The translations under genes and the position numbers were made by a program. A stretch of 64,000 nt of DNA, from NCBI RefSeq assembly GCF_014384995.1, contig NZ_JACRSY010000011.1, positions 1-64,000 of the forward strand, given 5' to 3'. The notes below the pieces were generated by a model, which worked only from the letters and a program-made list of their open reading frames with translations, searched no databases and had not been told where the DNA came from. This stretch comes from Zhenhengia yiwuensis (GTDB lineage Bacteria; Bacillota; Clostridia; Lachnospirales; Cellulosilyticaceae). This document shows, one piece after another, positions 53,108 through 62,034 of the stretch. Positions within the stretch are counted from its first letter, which is position 1. Each line of letters starts with the position of its first letter.

Positions 53108-54160
53108 TTATTCGTAAATAACAGCTTGGATTTCTGGTGTATCAATATTGGTTTTATCAAACCATTTGAATCCAGTATCAATGAATTCTGGGTTTTCTTC
53201 ACCTTTATAAGCTTTATAAGCTGCTTCAACAGCTTTATATCCAATACCTACTGGATCTTGTGTAATAGAACCTGCTGCAACACCACTATTGATCGCATCA
53301 ATCATAATTTTACCTGAATCAAAACCTACAATTGTAATTTTACCAACTTGATTAAGTTCTTTTACAGCGTTGATAACACCTGCTGCAGATCCTTCGTTTG
53401 CACCATAAATCCCTTTAACATCTGGGTTCGCTGTAATGATAGCTTTTGCTGCTTCTGTTGATTTTGCATGGTCTCCATCACCATATTGTGGTTCTAATAC
53501 TGTAATATTTGGATATTCATTTTTCATTGTATCCATGAAACCATCACGTCTATCTTTTGCTGATTGGCTTGTTTGACCATGCACAACAAGACCTACCTTA
53601 CCTTCACCACCTATAAGCTCTGCCATTTTATGTGCTGCTGCAGCAGCCGCTGCATAGTTATCTGTAGCACACGTTGTTTTTACAATAGGGCTATCTACAC
53701 CTGAGTCAAAACCAATTACAGGAATACCAGCTGCATCTGCTTGCTCAAGGTATGGTGTAGCTGCTTTTGAATCAAGCGCAGCTAAACAAATTGCTTGTGG
53801 ATTCTTAGCTAATGCTGCTTGTAACATTTCAAGTTGCTTATCAATTTGATCTTCCGTTTCTGGTCCTTCAAAAGTAATGCTTACACCTAACTCTTCAGCT
53901 GCTTGTTCAGCTCCCATTTTAACTGCTTGCCAGAATTGATGCTGGAATCCTTTTGATACGACTGGAATGACAATTTCCGCTTCTCCCTCTGTTTTCTCTT
54001 CGTTTTTTTCTTCTACCTTTTCCTCTGTTTTTTCTTCTTGTTTAGAGGTTTCTGTTTTTTGCTCATCTTTTGGAGCTGGCTTATCTGTTGAACATCCTGT
54101 CATAACGCCCATAGCCATTGCCACACTTAATCCTAATACTAATAATTTTTTAATTCTCAT
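53108..54160 (-). CDS. Lipoprotein sugar-binding protein of an ABC importer
   Basis: A 350-residue ribose-type binding lipoprotein. A signal peptide ends in the lipobox VMTGC (Cys23). A Lys/Glu/Thr-rich linker (about 28-63) is followed by the periplasmic-binding domain with VIPVVSKGFQHQFW, IGFDSGVDSPIV and IVGFDSGKIMIDA. The linker is longer than usual. It is the last gene of the importer operon. It would deliver a (deoxy)sugar to the adjacent permease and ATPase. The substrate is probably the one feeding the microcompartment pathway. Confidence 0.92.
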   Translation of the reverse strand: MRIKKLLVLGLSVAMAMGVMTGCSTDKPAPKDEQKTETSKQEEKTEEKVEEKNEEKTEGEAEIVIPVVSKGFQHQFWQAVKMGAEQAAEELGVSITFEGPETEDQIDKQLEMLQAALAKNPQAICLAALDSKAATPYLEQADAAGIPVIGFDSGVDSPIVKTTCATDNYAAAAAAAHKMAELIGGEGKVGLVVHGQTSQSAKDRRDGFMDTMKNEYPNITVLEPQYGDGDHAKSTEAAKAIITANPDVKGIYGANEGSAAGVINAVKELNQVGKITIVGFDSGKIMIDAINSGVAAGSITQDPVGIGYKAVEAAYKAYKGEENPEFIDTGFKWFDKTNIDTPEIQAVIYE

Positions 54161-54224
54161 ATCTATTTCCTCCCTTATTGTTTAAATACTCTTCTATTCT
54201 TCATCCTCTTTCGAGAATCTAGAA

Positions 54225-55262
54225 TCAGTTTTTCTGTTTTCTACGCATTAAGTCGAGTAATACAGATACAATTAGTACCCCACCAATGATAACTGTCTGC
54301 CACTGTTGTGGCACAGCCATAACCTTTAAACCATTTGTAAGCGTACTCATAATAAACGCGCCAATAACTGTTCCTAAGATTGTTCCAGAACCACCACTAA
54401 GAGAAGTTCCTCCAATAACTACAGCAGCAATTGCATCCAGCTCATAACCTTGACCAAGAGCTGGTTGTGCTGACCCTAAACGAGATGCCATAACAATACC
54501 TGCAATACCTACAAAAGCACCACCAAGTGTGTAGATAGCAATTTTCCATGCATTAACGTTAACCCCTGATAATCTTGTTGCTTCTTCATTACTCCCAATT
54601 GCAAAATCATAACGACCAAGTTTCGTTTTATTTAAGATAATACTTGCAATAACAATCATTGCTAAGAAAATCCATACTGCATTAGGAATAACAACATCAC
54701 CAAATTGAATACCATTTCCTAAAGCAATGTCTCTAAATACAAATGCACTAGGATTTTCCGGTGTTTTATCTGGGAAGTATACAGGTGCTGCATCTGAGAT
54801 AACTAAAGATAAGCCTTTTGTTACCATCATCATCCCAAGTGTTGCAATAAATGGCGGCAACTTAAGTTTTGAAATAAGTGTACCTGTAACACATCCACAA
54901 AATGCTCCTGTTACAACGGCAATAATACAGCCTGCCCAAAGTGGTAATCCCCAATTACTAATACTTACTGCAGCCATAACTGAAGAAAAGGTCATAACAG
55001 TTCCTAATGATAGATCAATCCCTCCAGTAATAATGATAAAAGTTACACCTAAAGCTAAAATACCATTTACACAAGTTGCCAATATAATAGAAATAACATT
55101 ATTAGCTGTTAAAAAGAATTCTGATGCTAATGAAAAGAATATAAATAAAATAATAAGTGCGGCAAACGCTAATACTTTTTGTGCAGCTGTACCATTTAAA
55201 AAGTTTCCTAATCCTTTTTTTTCAGTTTTTTCTTGGTTAACAAGTATATTTAAATTGGCCAT
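54225..55262 (-). CDS. Ribose-type ABC sugar permease
   Basis: A 345-residue integral membrane protein of the RbsC/branched-chain-like permease family, with about 10 hydrophobic segments. Typical pieces are LALGVTFIIITGGIDLSLG and GGTSLSGGSGTILGTVIGA. The ATG at 55262 has AAAGGGGG upstream; the longer frame overlaps the ATPase gene. It lies between ATPase and binding-protein genes in a standard three-gene importer operon. Confidence 0.93.
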   Translation of the reverse strand: MANLNILVNQEKTEKKGLGNFLNGTAAQKVLAFAALIILFIFFSLASEFFLTANNVISIILATCVNGILALGVTFIIITGGIDLSLGTVMTFSSVMAAVSISNWGLPLWAGCIIAVVTGAFCGCVTGTLISKLKLPPFIATLGMMMVTKGLSLVISDAAPVYFPDKTPENPSAFVFRDIALGNGIQFGDVVIPNAVWIFLAMIVIASIILNKTKLGRYDFAIGSNEEATRLSGVNVNAWKIAIYTLGGAFVGIAGIVMASRLGSAQPALGQGYELDAIAAVVIGGTSLSGGSGTILGTVIGAFIMSTLTNGLKVMAVPQQWQTVIIGGVLIVSVLLDLMRRKQKN

Positions 55263-55275
55263 TCCTAATCCCCCT

Positions 55276-56775
55276 TTAATTTTCTCTATTCGTTGCATAT
55301 TTCATGATACTTTCTTGATTAGCGTCTTCTATAGCAAGTTCACCTGTCACTCTCCCTTCACACATAACAATGACACGATCACTCATACGCAATATTTCTG
55401 GAAGTTCTGAGGAAATCATAATAATAGACTTTCCTTCCTGTACAAGCTCAGATAGTAAATTATAGATTTCACTCTTAGCACCAATATCAATTCCACGTGT
55501 AGGTTCATCAAAAATGAGTACATCACAGTCTTTTAAAAGCCATTTTGCAATAACAACTTTTTGCTGATTACCACCTGACAGATTTTTTACTATCTGTCTA
55601 CTACTTGGTGTCTTTATAGCTAATTTATTAATGTAGTCATTAGTAAGCTGTGTAATGGTTTTAAAATTTGTAAATCCATACTTTGTAAACTTCTCTACAC
55701 AGGCAAGAGATACATTCTCTTCTACTGTTTCACTAATTGTAAGTCCATAACGTTTTCTATCTTCTGAAAGATAACCTACGCCATGTTCTACAGCATCTTT
55801 GGGCTGGCGGACTTTAACTTCTTTTCCTTTAATCAAAATTTTACCACTCTCTAGTTTATCTGCACCAAATATGGCTCTCGCTACTTCTGTTCTTCCAGCT
55901 CCCATAAGTCCTGCAAACCCTAAAATTTCTCCTTTATGTAACTTGAAGCTTACGTCTTTTATAGTTTTACCCCTATTAAGATTTTTGACCTCTAATACAA
56001 CTTCTCCTTTACTATTTTTACTACTTCCTCTAGGATTATGGTAAATAGTACGTCCTACCATCATACTGATAATTTCATCAAGGCTTACATCCTTTGTATT
56101 AACAGTATTTACATAGCAACCATCACGCATAATCGTAATACGGTCACTAATTTTCTTTAATTCTTCCATCCTGTGAGAAATATAGACAATGGCAACCCCT
56201 TTAGCCTTTAAGTCTTTAATAATTTTAAAAAGCTCCTCTATTTCTGTATCTGTCAGTGCAGCAGTAGGCTCATCCATAATTAAAATAGAAGATTCAAAAG
56301 AGAGTGCTTTTGCAATCTCTACCATTTGCTGTTTAGCAACAGTTAGTGTACCTACCTTTACTTTTGGGTCTAGGTCAAGGTTCATCCTATCGAAAATCTC
56401 TTGTGCCTTTTTGTTTGCAACTTTATCATCTACAAACAGCTTTCCCATTCCCATAAATTCTCTTCCTATAAAGATATTTTGAGCAGCAGTCAAGTGGGGC
56501 GCTAAGTTCAATTCTTGATGGATAATGCTAATACCTAGCCCCTGTGCAACTTTTGTACTAGAAATATCTACTTCTTCTCCCTTATAAATAATTCTTCCTG
56601 CATCTTTGGTATAGACACCTGTTAGAATCTTCATAAGCGTTGATTTTCCTGCACCATTTTCACCTACGAGTGCTAACACTTCCCCAGCATTTAACTCCAA
56701 CCTACAATGATCTAAAGCACGTACACCTGGAAATGATTTATCTATTCCCTCCATGACAAGTAATTTATCACTCAA
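55276..56775 (-). CDS. Ribose-type ABC sugar importer ATPase (duplicated)
   Basis: A 499-residue ATPase with two ABC domains. The first has Walker A GENGAGKST and Walker B ILIMDEPTAAL. The second has GLMGAGRTE in the Walker A position (degenerate, as usual in RbsA) and LSGGNQQKV with DVLIFDEPTRG. It energises import with the permease. The TTG at 56775 has GGGGGTGA five bases upstream and is preferred to the ATG inside that site. It is the first gene of the importer operon. Confidence 0.93.
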   Translation of the reverse strand: MSDKLLVMEGIDKSFPGVRALDHCRLELNAGEVLALVGENGAGKSTLMKILTGVYTKDAGRIIYKGEEVDISSTKVAQGLGISIIHQELNLAPHLTAAQNIFIGREFMGMGKLFVDDKVANKKAQEIFDRMNLDLDPKVKVGTLTVAKQQMVEIAKALSFESSILIMDEPTAALTDTEIEELFKIIKDLKAKGVAIVYISHRMEELKKISDRITIMRDGCYVNTVNTKDVSLDEIISMMVGRTIYHNPRGSSKNSKGEVVLEVKNLNRGKTIKDVSFKLHKGEILGFAGLMGAGRTEVARAIFGADKLESGKILIKGKEVKVRQPKDAVEHGVGYLSEDRKRYGLTISETVEENVSLACVEKFTKYGFTNFKTITQLTNDYINKLAIKTPSSRQIVKNLSGGNQQKVVIAKWLLKDCDVLIFDEPTRGIDIGAKSEIYNLLSELVQEGKSIIMISSELPEILRMSDRVIVMCEGRVTGELAIEDANQESIMKYATNREN

Positions 56776-56925
56776 AAGCTTCACCCCCATTGTTTAAATA
56801 AGCCGATTATCTTGATCAACTTATATTCATTTTACTGTTAAACAGACCCTATTTTAATTCAATATCTTATACATATAGTTTGAATTTTTACTATTTTCTA
56901 TAATCACTTGGTTACTTTTTCATAA

Positions 56926-56971
56926 TAAAATAACCTAAAACTTAAAAATTTATTTAAGTTCTAGGTTATTT
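56926..56971 (-). terminator. Terminator of the transposase-domain fusion gene
   Basis: A 19-bp stem with one mismatch (AAATAACCTAAAACTTAAA with TTTAAGTTCTAGGTTATTT), directly after the stop at 56973. Confidence 0.85.
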
Positions 56972-56972
56972 G

Positions 56973-58085
56973 CTAATCAATAATTTCTTCTATTCCTTCA
57001 TACACTTCTTGACCAAATTCATGAATAAGTAAATTTTTATTGACTTGATAAACTGGTCTATAATCTTCTTCCTTAAATATATAATTGTGCGCTTCTTTAT
57101 GAATACATCTAAGCTCTACATCCAAATCCTTATAACTTCCCCATCTACCATATTCCTTTGCAAAAACCTCATCCAAAGCTGAAGTAAGCAAAATAATTTT
57201 TTTCTGCTTATCTGTAATTAGTTCTATTATTTCTAAGGGATACATTAAACAAGATAAAGGGCACAAGTCATAACTAGGAATATGCTGCTCCAATGCATAC
57301 TTATGGGCTAGGCATTTCCATACCCCTTCATGCTCTACTAATAAAGAGCAACGTCCCTCACATTCACGAATAGAACCTTTTTCTCCTAAAAAACCACCTA
57401 ACGCTTCTACTTTCTTATAGTAACTTTCATCTAACTTTTTCATTTCTTCTATTATATTAGGCATATGCTGTATAAACATTTTTCTATTTTTAACACTTAA
57501 ATCACAAGGACTACCGGAGCAGCATCCATACTTATGAATTTTAGTACACTCAAAACAATTTAGATTAATCTCTGTATTAAGTGCCTGTACATCTACTAAG
57601 AAAACACTCTCTCCATAATCTATAATACCTAAGTTTCTATGAGCTAAATACATTTTAAAAACATCTAGATCATCCGTTACACCTTCATCTAAATCATAGT
57701 ACTCTGCTGACCATAAATGATCAAAAATCTTTTCAATCCTAATGTCTACCTCTGAAGGATTTTGATTTATACTTGTTATTACATACGTCTTATCCCACAA
57801 ATCCCCGTCTGTACTTTTAAGCTGAGTAAACTTTTTGCTTAAAGATTTGTAGGTTTTCTTCTGCATATTTTTAAGTATTTTAGTAATATTAAGCTGTTTT
57901 TTTGAGCTAATAAGTAAAGAAAATGTATCAGGTTTTAACTTTATATGCTCTACCTGTATACATAGCTCATCACATAGCTGATGGATAAGCTCCACAAATC
58001 TTCTTTCTACTTCCTCTACTAAAACTGCTTTGTGCTTATAGGTATACCATATCATACGATACTGCCATGTATCTCTTTTATTCAT
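56973..58085 (-). CDS. Inactivated IS200-type transposase domain fused to a Cys-rich domain
   Basis: A 370-residue protein. Residues about 8-125 resemble the Y1 (IS200/IS605) transposase TnpA fold: WQYRMIWYTYKHKAVL at the start, LKPDTFSLLIS where the catalytic HUH (HVHLL) should be, and LWDKTYVITSI then IEKIFDHL where the catalytic Tyr should be. Both catalytic motifs are missing, so it cannot act as a transposase. Residues about 175-290 hold many Cys: CFECTKIHKYGCCSGSPC, CEGRC, WKCLAHK and CPLSCLMYPL, a metal- or Fe-S-binding pattern similar to DUF3109/YkgJ-type domains. It has its own promoter and terminator. Function is unknown; a nucleic-acid-binding role is inference. Confidence 0.65.
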   Translation of the reverse strand: MNKRDTWQYRMIWYTYKHKAVLVEEVERRFVELIHQLCDELCIQVEHIKLKPDTFSLLISSKKQLNITKILKNMQKKTYKSLSKKFTQLKSTDGDLWDKTYVITSINQNPSEVDIRIEKIFDHLWSAEYYDLDEGVTDDLDVFKMYLAHRNLGIIDYGESVFLVDVQALNTEINLNCFECTKIHKYGCCSGSPCDLSVKNRKMFIQHMPNIIEEMKKLDESYYKKVEALGGFLGEKGSIRECEGRCSLLVEHEGVWKCLAHKYALEQHIPSYDLCPLSCLMYPLEIIELITDKQKKIILLTSALDEVFAKEYGRWGSYKDLDVELRCIHKEAHNYIFKEEDYRPVYQVNKNLLIHEFGQEVYEGIEEIID

Positions 58086-58097
58086 CTTATTTCCTCA

Positions 58098-58177
58098 TTA
58101 CATATTTTTGATGTATAAGCATTATACTACCACTAGCTAAAAGCTTCAACATCTATAAGGTTTGTACCCTTTAAAAG
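58098..58177 (-). promoter_or_regulatory. Promoter with conserved box A
   Basis: TTGAAG and TATAAT are 17 bp apart upstream of the fusion gene. The box at 58177-58133 (CTTTTAAAGG, CTTATA, TTGAAGC, TTTAGCTAG) recurs at 61994-61950 with identical spacing. Confidence 0.6.
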
Positions 58178-58188
58178 CACTGTTTTTT

Positions 58189-58692
58189 CTACTCTATGTT
58201 GCTACTACATTTATAGCCAACCCCCCAGACAGTAAGTATGAATATAGGATTCTTTGGATTAGGCTCAATCTTTTTTCTTAGCTTTCTTATATGAGCCATA
58301 ATATTACTATCATCAAAAGTATAGCTCTCTTTCCAGACACTATTATAAATCTGATGTTTTGAATAAACTTTCCCTTTATTACTTGCTAAAAGATAAAGAA
58401 TATCAAACTCTTTTGGTGTAAGTTGTATGATCTGATCTCTATAATAAACACTTCGATTGGCACCATCTATTAGTAAATCACCACATTTTATTTTTTCTAC
58501 TTTTCCCTCCTCATAAGACATAACATCCATCTTATTTATAATTAATGAACCATACTCATTTTCCTTTAATCCACTCAGCCCTTCTAATAAATCATTAGCA
58601 GCTTCAATATCGTTATTACCTTCTTTAAGCTGGTGGTAGATCCATTCACATAGTTTTTGATCTATAGATATTACTAAAGCTTTTTTATTCAT
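58189..58692 (-). CDS. Short OmpR-type winged-helix regulator with truncated receiver
   Basis: A 167-residue protein. The C-terminal 95 residues are a complete OmpR/PhoB winged helix (LTPKEFDILYLLASNKGKVYSKHQI, DDSNIMAHIRKLRKKIE, VWGVGYKC). The N-terminal receiver part is only about 65 residues and lacks the acidic pocket and a clear phospho-Asp, compared with about 120 in normal regulators. No kinase is adjacent. It starts at ATG 58692 with GGATGGAG, 19 bp after mgtA, so it is likely cotranscribed with it. Confidence 0.8.
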   Translation of the reverse strand: MNKKALVISIDQKLCEWIYHQLKEGNNDIEAANDLLEGLSGLKENEYGSLIINKMDVMSYEEGKVEKIKCGDLLIDGANRSVYYRDQIIQLTPKEFDILYLLASNKGKVYSKHQIYNSVWKESYTFDDSNIMAHIRKLRKKIEPNPKNPIFILTVWGVGYKCSSNIE

Positions 58693-58710
58693 TTTTCTCA
58701 CTCCATCCTA

Positions 58711-61416
58711 TTAAAGTAATTCACCATATTTTCTTACATACAATTTCTTTAATAAGGTGGCTAATATCATATAGCAAAGTATAGTACCTATTAACCATAC
58801 AAAATAAACAGGTGGCATCCTATACATTCCCAGAGCTGTTCCTACTGTTGTATAAGGAATAAGGGTTCCTACCAATATAGCAAGGGTTGTAATAAGTGTT
58901 ACTGGCAATGATGCCTTACTTTGAATAAATGGTATTTGAGGTGTTCGAATCATATGGATAACAAGTGTTTGAGACCATAAAGATTCTACAAACCATCCTG
59001 CATTAAAAAGTGCCATAAATAAGGCTTTATCTACACTTGGGTCATTATAATAACCTCCACAAACCATTGGACAAATTACAAAGAACATCAAAATATAAGT
59101 TGTAATATCAAATACTGAACTGATTGGCCCAATCCATAGCATAAACTTACCAATAGATGAAGCATCCCATTTTCTAGGTTTCTTTAAAAAATCTTCATCC
59201 ATGTTATCCCAAGGTATAGAGATACAAGAAATATCATAAATAAGATTGAGTACAATAAGCTGAATAGAACGCATTGGAAGAAATGGTAAGAATGCACTTG
59301 CTACTAAGACTGAAAACATATTTCCAAAGTTTGAACTTGCAGTCATTTTAATATACTTAATCATATTACCAAAGGTCTTTCTTCCTTCAATCACGCCATC
59401 TTCCAGCACATTTAGATCTTTTTCTAAAAGAATAATATCAGCTGATTCTTTAGCAATATCTACTGCTGTATCTACTGAAATTCCAACATCTGCCTCCTTC
59501 ATAGCAGCTGCATCATTAATACCGTCTCCCATAAAGCCAACAACATGGCCATTATTTCTTAAAGCTCTTACAATTCTTGATTTCTGCTGAGGTGAAAGCT
59601 TAGCAAAGATATTCTTTTTCTCTACTGCCTGCGCTAACACTTCATCACTCATCATTTCAATCTCTCCACCAAGTACAATTTTATCTGTACTTAATCCTAC
59701 TTGTTTACAAACAGATTTTGTAACTCTTTCATTATCCCCTGTTAAAACTTTTACTGCTACTCCATATTCCTTTAAGGATTCTATAGCCTTCTTAGTACTT
59801 TCTTTTGGTGGATCTAAAAATGCTAAGTAACCCATAAGAACCATATCTGACTCATCTTGAATAGAAAATACACCTTCTACTGATGGATTTGTTTTTTGAG
59901 CTACAGCTATAACCCTCATTCCTGAATCATTAAGTTTGGCTACTGTTTCTAAAATTTCTTTTTTAATTTCTTTAGTAAGTGCTTTAACTTCTCCTTTATA
60001 CTCAGCATAGGCACTTATACCCAGCATTTCCTCAACTGCACCTTTAGTGATAAGCTGAGTTTTTCCCTTCTCATCTGCTAAAACAACGCTCATACGACGT
60101 CTTTGAAAATCGAAAGGAATTTCATCTACTTTATTATAAATAGTGAATAAATCTTTTTTACCCATTTTTTCTGCAAAGTCAATAATTGCAATATCCATTA
60201 AATTCTTTAATCCTGTTTGATAATAGGCATTCATAAATGCATGTCTTAAAACGCGTTCATCTTCATTGCCATGAATATCAAGATGATATTCTAAAACCAC
60301 TTTATCTTGTGTCAAGGTTCCCGTTTTGTCTGTACATAAAATATCCATAGCTCCAAAGTTTTGAATAGCATTAAGGTTTTTTACAATCGTTTTCTTTTTT
60401 CCCATTTCAATTGAACCCTTAGCTAAGCTTGTTGTAACAATCATAGGTAGCATTTCAGGTGTTAATCCTACCGCTACAGATAGAGCAAACAGTATTGCCT
60501 CCATCCAATCACCTTTTGTAAATCCATTTACAAATAGTACAACGGGTGCCATAATCATCATAAATCTAATTAAAAGCCATGAAACTGAATTCACCCCACG
60601 CTCAAAGTTAGATTCTGTTTTCGTTTCAATAATAGCCTTTGATAAATTTCCAAATAGGGTATGGTCACCAGTAGCTACTACAACACCTAAAGCTGTACCA
60701 CTTATGACATTTGTCCCCATAAACGCTAAATTAGGACATTCCATTGGTGTTTTATACTGTGTATCTCTTCTAATCTCTACTATCTTTTCTACTGGTTCAC
60801 TTTCTCCTGTAAGGGCTGATTCACTTATAAATAAATCTTTTGCTTCTATAATTCTCATATCAGCTGGTACCATATCACCTGCTGATAGACACACAATATC
60901 TCCATGTACTACTTCCTCAAGTGGTATCTCTACTTTACCCACTCGCTTTCTTTGTACGCAAGTAGTTATTTTAACCATTGCACTTAATTGTTCTGCATCT
61001 TTACTTGACCTTGTTTCTTGAACAAAACGAAGTGTACCACTAATAGTAACCATAGTTAAAACAATGATTACTGTTGTAAAATCTGCTTCTCCTTGTCCTG
61101 CAAGAATAATATCTGTAAAAACTGAAATCGTTGCTAATACAAATAGTACAATAATAAAGGGATTAATAAATGCTTTTGCAAATCTCTTCGCTAAAGAATT
61201 TTTTTGCTCATGAGTAATTTTATTATCTCCCCATTCCTCCCTTAGTTTTGTAACTTGCAGCTCATCAAGTCCATTTAGAGAAGTATTAAAGTTCTCTAAA
61301 ACAATTTCCTTATTTGTACCTGCTACATTTAATAGCCATTTATTTATGCTAATAGCCTGCAATTCTTGTCTATCAACTATTCTTGCTTTTTGTCTTCTTA
61401 AAATGCTTTTTTTCAT
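58711..61416 (-). CDS. mgtA: Magnesium-transporting P-type ATPase
   Basis: A 901-residue P-type ATPase importing Mg2+. The actuator has SALTGESEPV near 203, the phosphorylation site is in CTDKTGTLTQD (Asp363), and the hinge has GFMGDGINDAAAM. The C-terminal membrane part has the MgtA pattern (IVLNLIYDISCISIPWDNMD). The ATG at 61416 has TTGGAGG upstream. Its leader holds an M-box riboswitch, a terminator and a short ORF, so transcription and probably translation respond to Mg2+. Confidence 0.96.
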   Translation of the reverse strand: MKKSILRRQKARIVDRQELQAISINKWLLNVAGTNKEIVLENFNTSLNGLDELQVTKLREEWGDNKITHEQKNSLAKRFAKAFINPFIIVLFVLATISVFTDIILAGQGEADFTTVIIVLTMVTISGTLRFVQETRSSKDAEQLSAMVKITTCVQRKRVGKVEIPLEEVVHGDIVCLSAGDMVPADMRIIEAKDLFISESALTGESEPVEKIVEIRRDTQYKTPMECPNLAFMGTNVISGTALGVVVATGDHTLFGNLSKAIIETKTESNFERGVNSVSWLLIRFMMIMAPVVLFVNGFTKGDWMEAILFALSVAVGLTPEMLPMIVTTSLAKGSIEMGKKKTIVKNLNAIQNFGAMDILCTDKTGTLTQDKVVLEYHLDIHGNEDERVLRHAFMNAYYQTGLKNLMDIAIIDFAEKMGKKDLFTIYNKVDEIPFDFQRRRMSVVLADEKGKTQLITKGAVEEMLGISAYAEYKGEVKALTKEIKKEILETVAKLNDSGMRVIAVAQKTNPSVEGVFSIQDESDMVLMGYLAFLDPPKESTKKAIESLKEYGVAVKVLTGDNERVTKSVCKQVGLSTDKIVLGGEIEMMSDEVLAQAVEKKNIFAKLSPQQKSRIVRALRNNGHVVGFMGDGINDAAAMKEADVGISVDTAVDIAKESADIILLEKDLNVLEDGVIEGRKTFGNMIKYIKMTASSNFGNMFSVLVASAFLPFLPMRSIQLIVLNLIYDISCISIPWDNMDEDFLKKPRKWDASSIGKFMLWIGPISSVFDITTYILMFFVICPMVCGGYYNDPSVDKALFMALFNAGWFVESLWSQTLVIHMIRTPQIPFIQSKASLPVTLITTLAILVGTLIPYTTVGTALGMYRMPPVYFVWLIGTILCYMILATLLKKLYVRKYGELL

Positions 61417-61497
61417 GTCTTTATCCTCCAATCATTTTCTTGAAATAAATTTAGATTTGGAAAGACACGAAATCCGATAACTCAGTTATTTAAATAG

Positions 61498-61593
61498 CTA
61501 AATATTCAGTTTTAAAATTGTACGGCAGGAAAATGGAATCGTTCTCCTACCATTATCCGATCCCGTGCCTATACTACTACTTCCTGCTTCCAT
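61498..61593 (-). CDS. 31-residue leader ORF of mgtA
   Basis: A short ORF with a very strong AAGGAGGTGAG site (61598-61608) five bases before its ATG. The product starts MEAGSSSIGTGSDNGRRT and ends LKLNI. It lies between the M-box terminator and mgtA. The 12 bp at its start (AGGAAAATGGAA, 61599-61588) are perfectly complementary to 61538-61527 inside the same ORF, so the start region can be sequestered in a hairpin. Known leader peptides such as MgtL regulate mgtA by translation, but this one has no similarity I can name. Confidence 0.55.
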   Translation of the reverse strand: MEAGSSSIGTGSDNGRRTIPFSCRTILKLNI

Positions 61594-61599
61594 TTTCCT
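61527..61599 (-). promoter_or_regulatory. Inverted repeat sequestering the leader ORF start
   Basis: AGGAAAATGGAA at 61599-61588 and TTCCATTTTCCT at 61538-61527 (minus strand) are perfect 12-bp complements, 49 nt apart. One arm includes the ATG. Confidence 0.7.
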
Positions 61600-61621
61600 C
61601 ACCTCCTTAAGACAAATGCAC

Positions 61622-61670
61622 ATAAAAAAACCCCTTTGCCAAAGCATCACAATGACAAAGAGGGGTATCC
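61622..61670 (-). terminator. M-box-linked terminator of the mgtA leader
   Basis: Stem ACCCC(T)CTTTG / CAAAGGGGT with TTTTTTTA on the minus strand, directly after the M-box. Mg2+ bound to the riboswitch would favour this terminator. Confidence 0.85.
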
Positions 61671-61680
61671 TTACTAATCT

Positions 61681-61830
61681 CATCGTTCAAGCTTTAGCAT
61701 CGTAGGGCGGTGAAATTGTGTTAGGTTATGCCTTGGTTTCGACATCTCCTGCTGACCAACTCATAGTGTCTCCACTATTTCGCGGTAACAATCCATATCC
61801 CTACGGTAGCCTCACCTACCGAAGTTATTT
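61681..61830 (-). ncRNA. M-box (ykoK) magnesium riboswitch
   Basis: The minus strand shows the M-box landmarks in order: CTTCGGTAGGTGAGGCTACC, ATATGGATTGTTACCGC, GATGTCGAAACC, and CTACGATGCTAAAGCTTG as the closing conserved part. It sits upstream of mgtA and is followed by an intrinsic terminator. High Mg2+ folds the aptamer and ends transcription. Confidence 0.93.
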
Positions 61831-61848
61831 TATTTTAATGATACTCTT

Positions 61849-61857
61849 ATTATAGCA
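61849..61857 (-). promoter_or_regulatory. mgtA leader promoter (extended -10)
   Basis: TGCTATAAT on the minus strand at 61857-61849; no clear -35. It is about 20 nt upstream of the M-box. Confidence 0.55.
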
Positions 61858-61949
61858 AAAAAATCTTATCTTTCTAGGACTTTTTTCTTGCTTTTTCCTT
61901 GCTTTTACACCCCCTTCCTACTTCCTAAAGATCAGCTTTATGTTACCCT

Positions 61950-61994
61950 CTAGCTAAATGCTTCAATACGTATAAGCTCTACATCCTTTGAAAG
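61950..61994 (-). promoter_or_regulatory. Conserved box B (copy of the 58133-58177 element)
   Basis: CTTTCAAAGG, CTTATA, TTGAAGC, TTTAGCTAG occur with the same spacing as in box A. A CATAAA -10-like sequence follows. It points towards the mgtA leader. Confidence 0.55.
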
Positions 61995-62034
61995 ATAATT
62001 TAATCCTACCTAAAAGTTTTATGACCTAAGGTTT

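Noticed and set aside
54727..55410. 227-residue plus-strand ORF over the ABC permease
   Set aside because: Antisense of a well-supported membrane protein gene, with no ribosome site.
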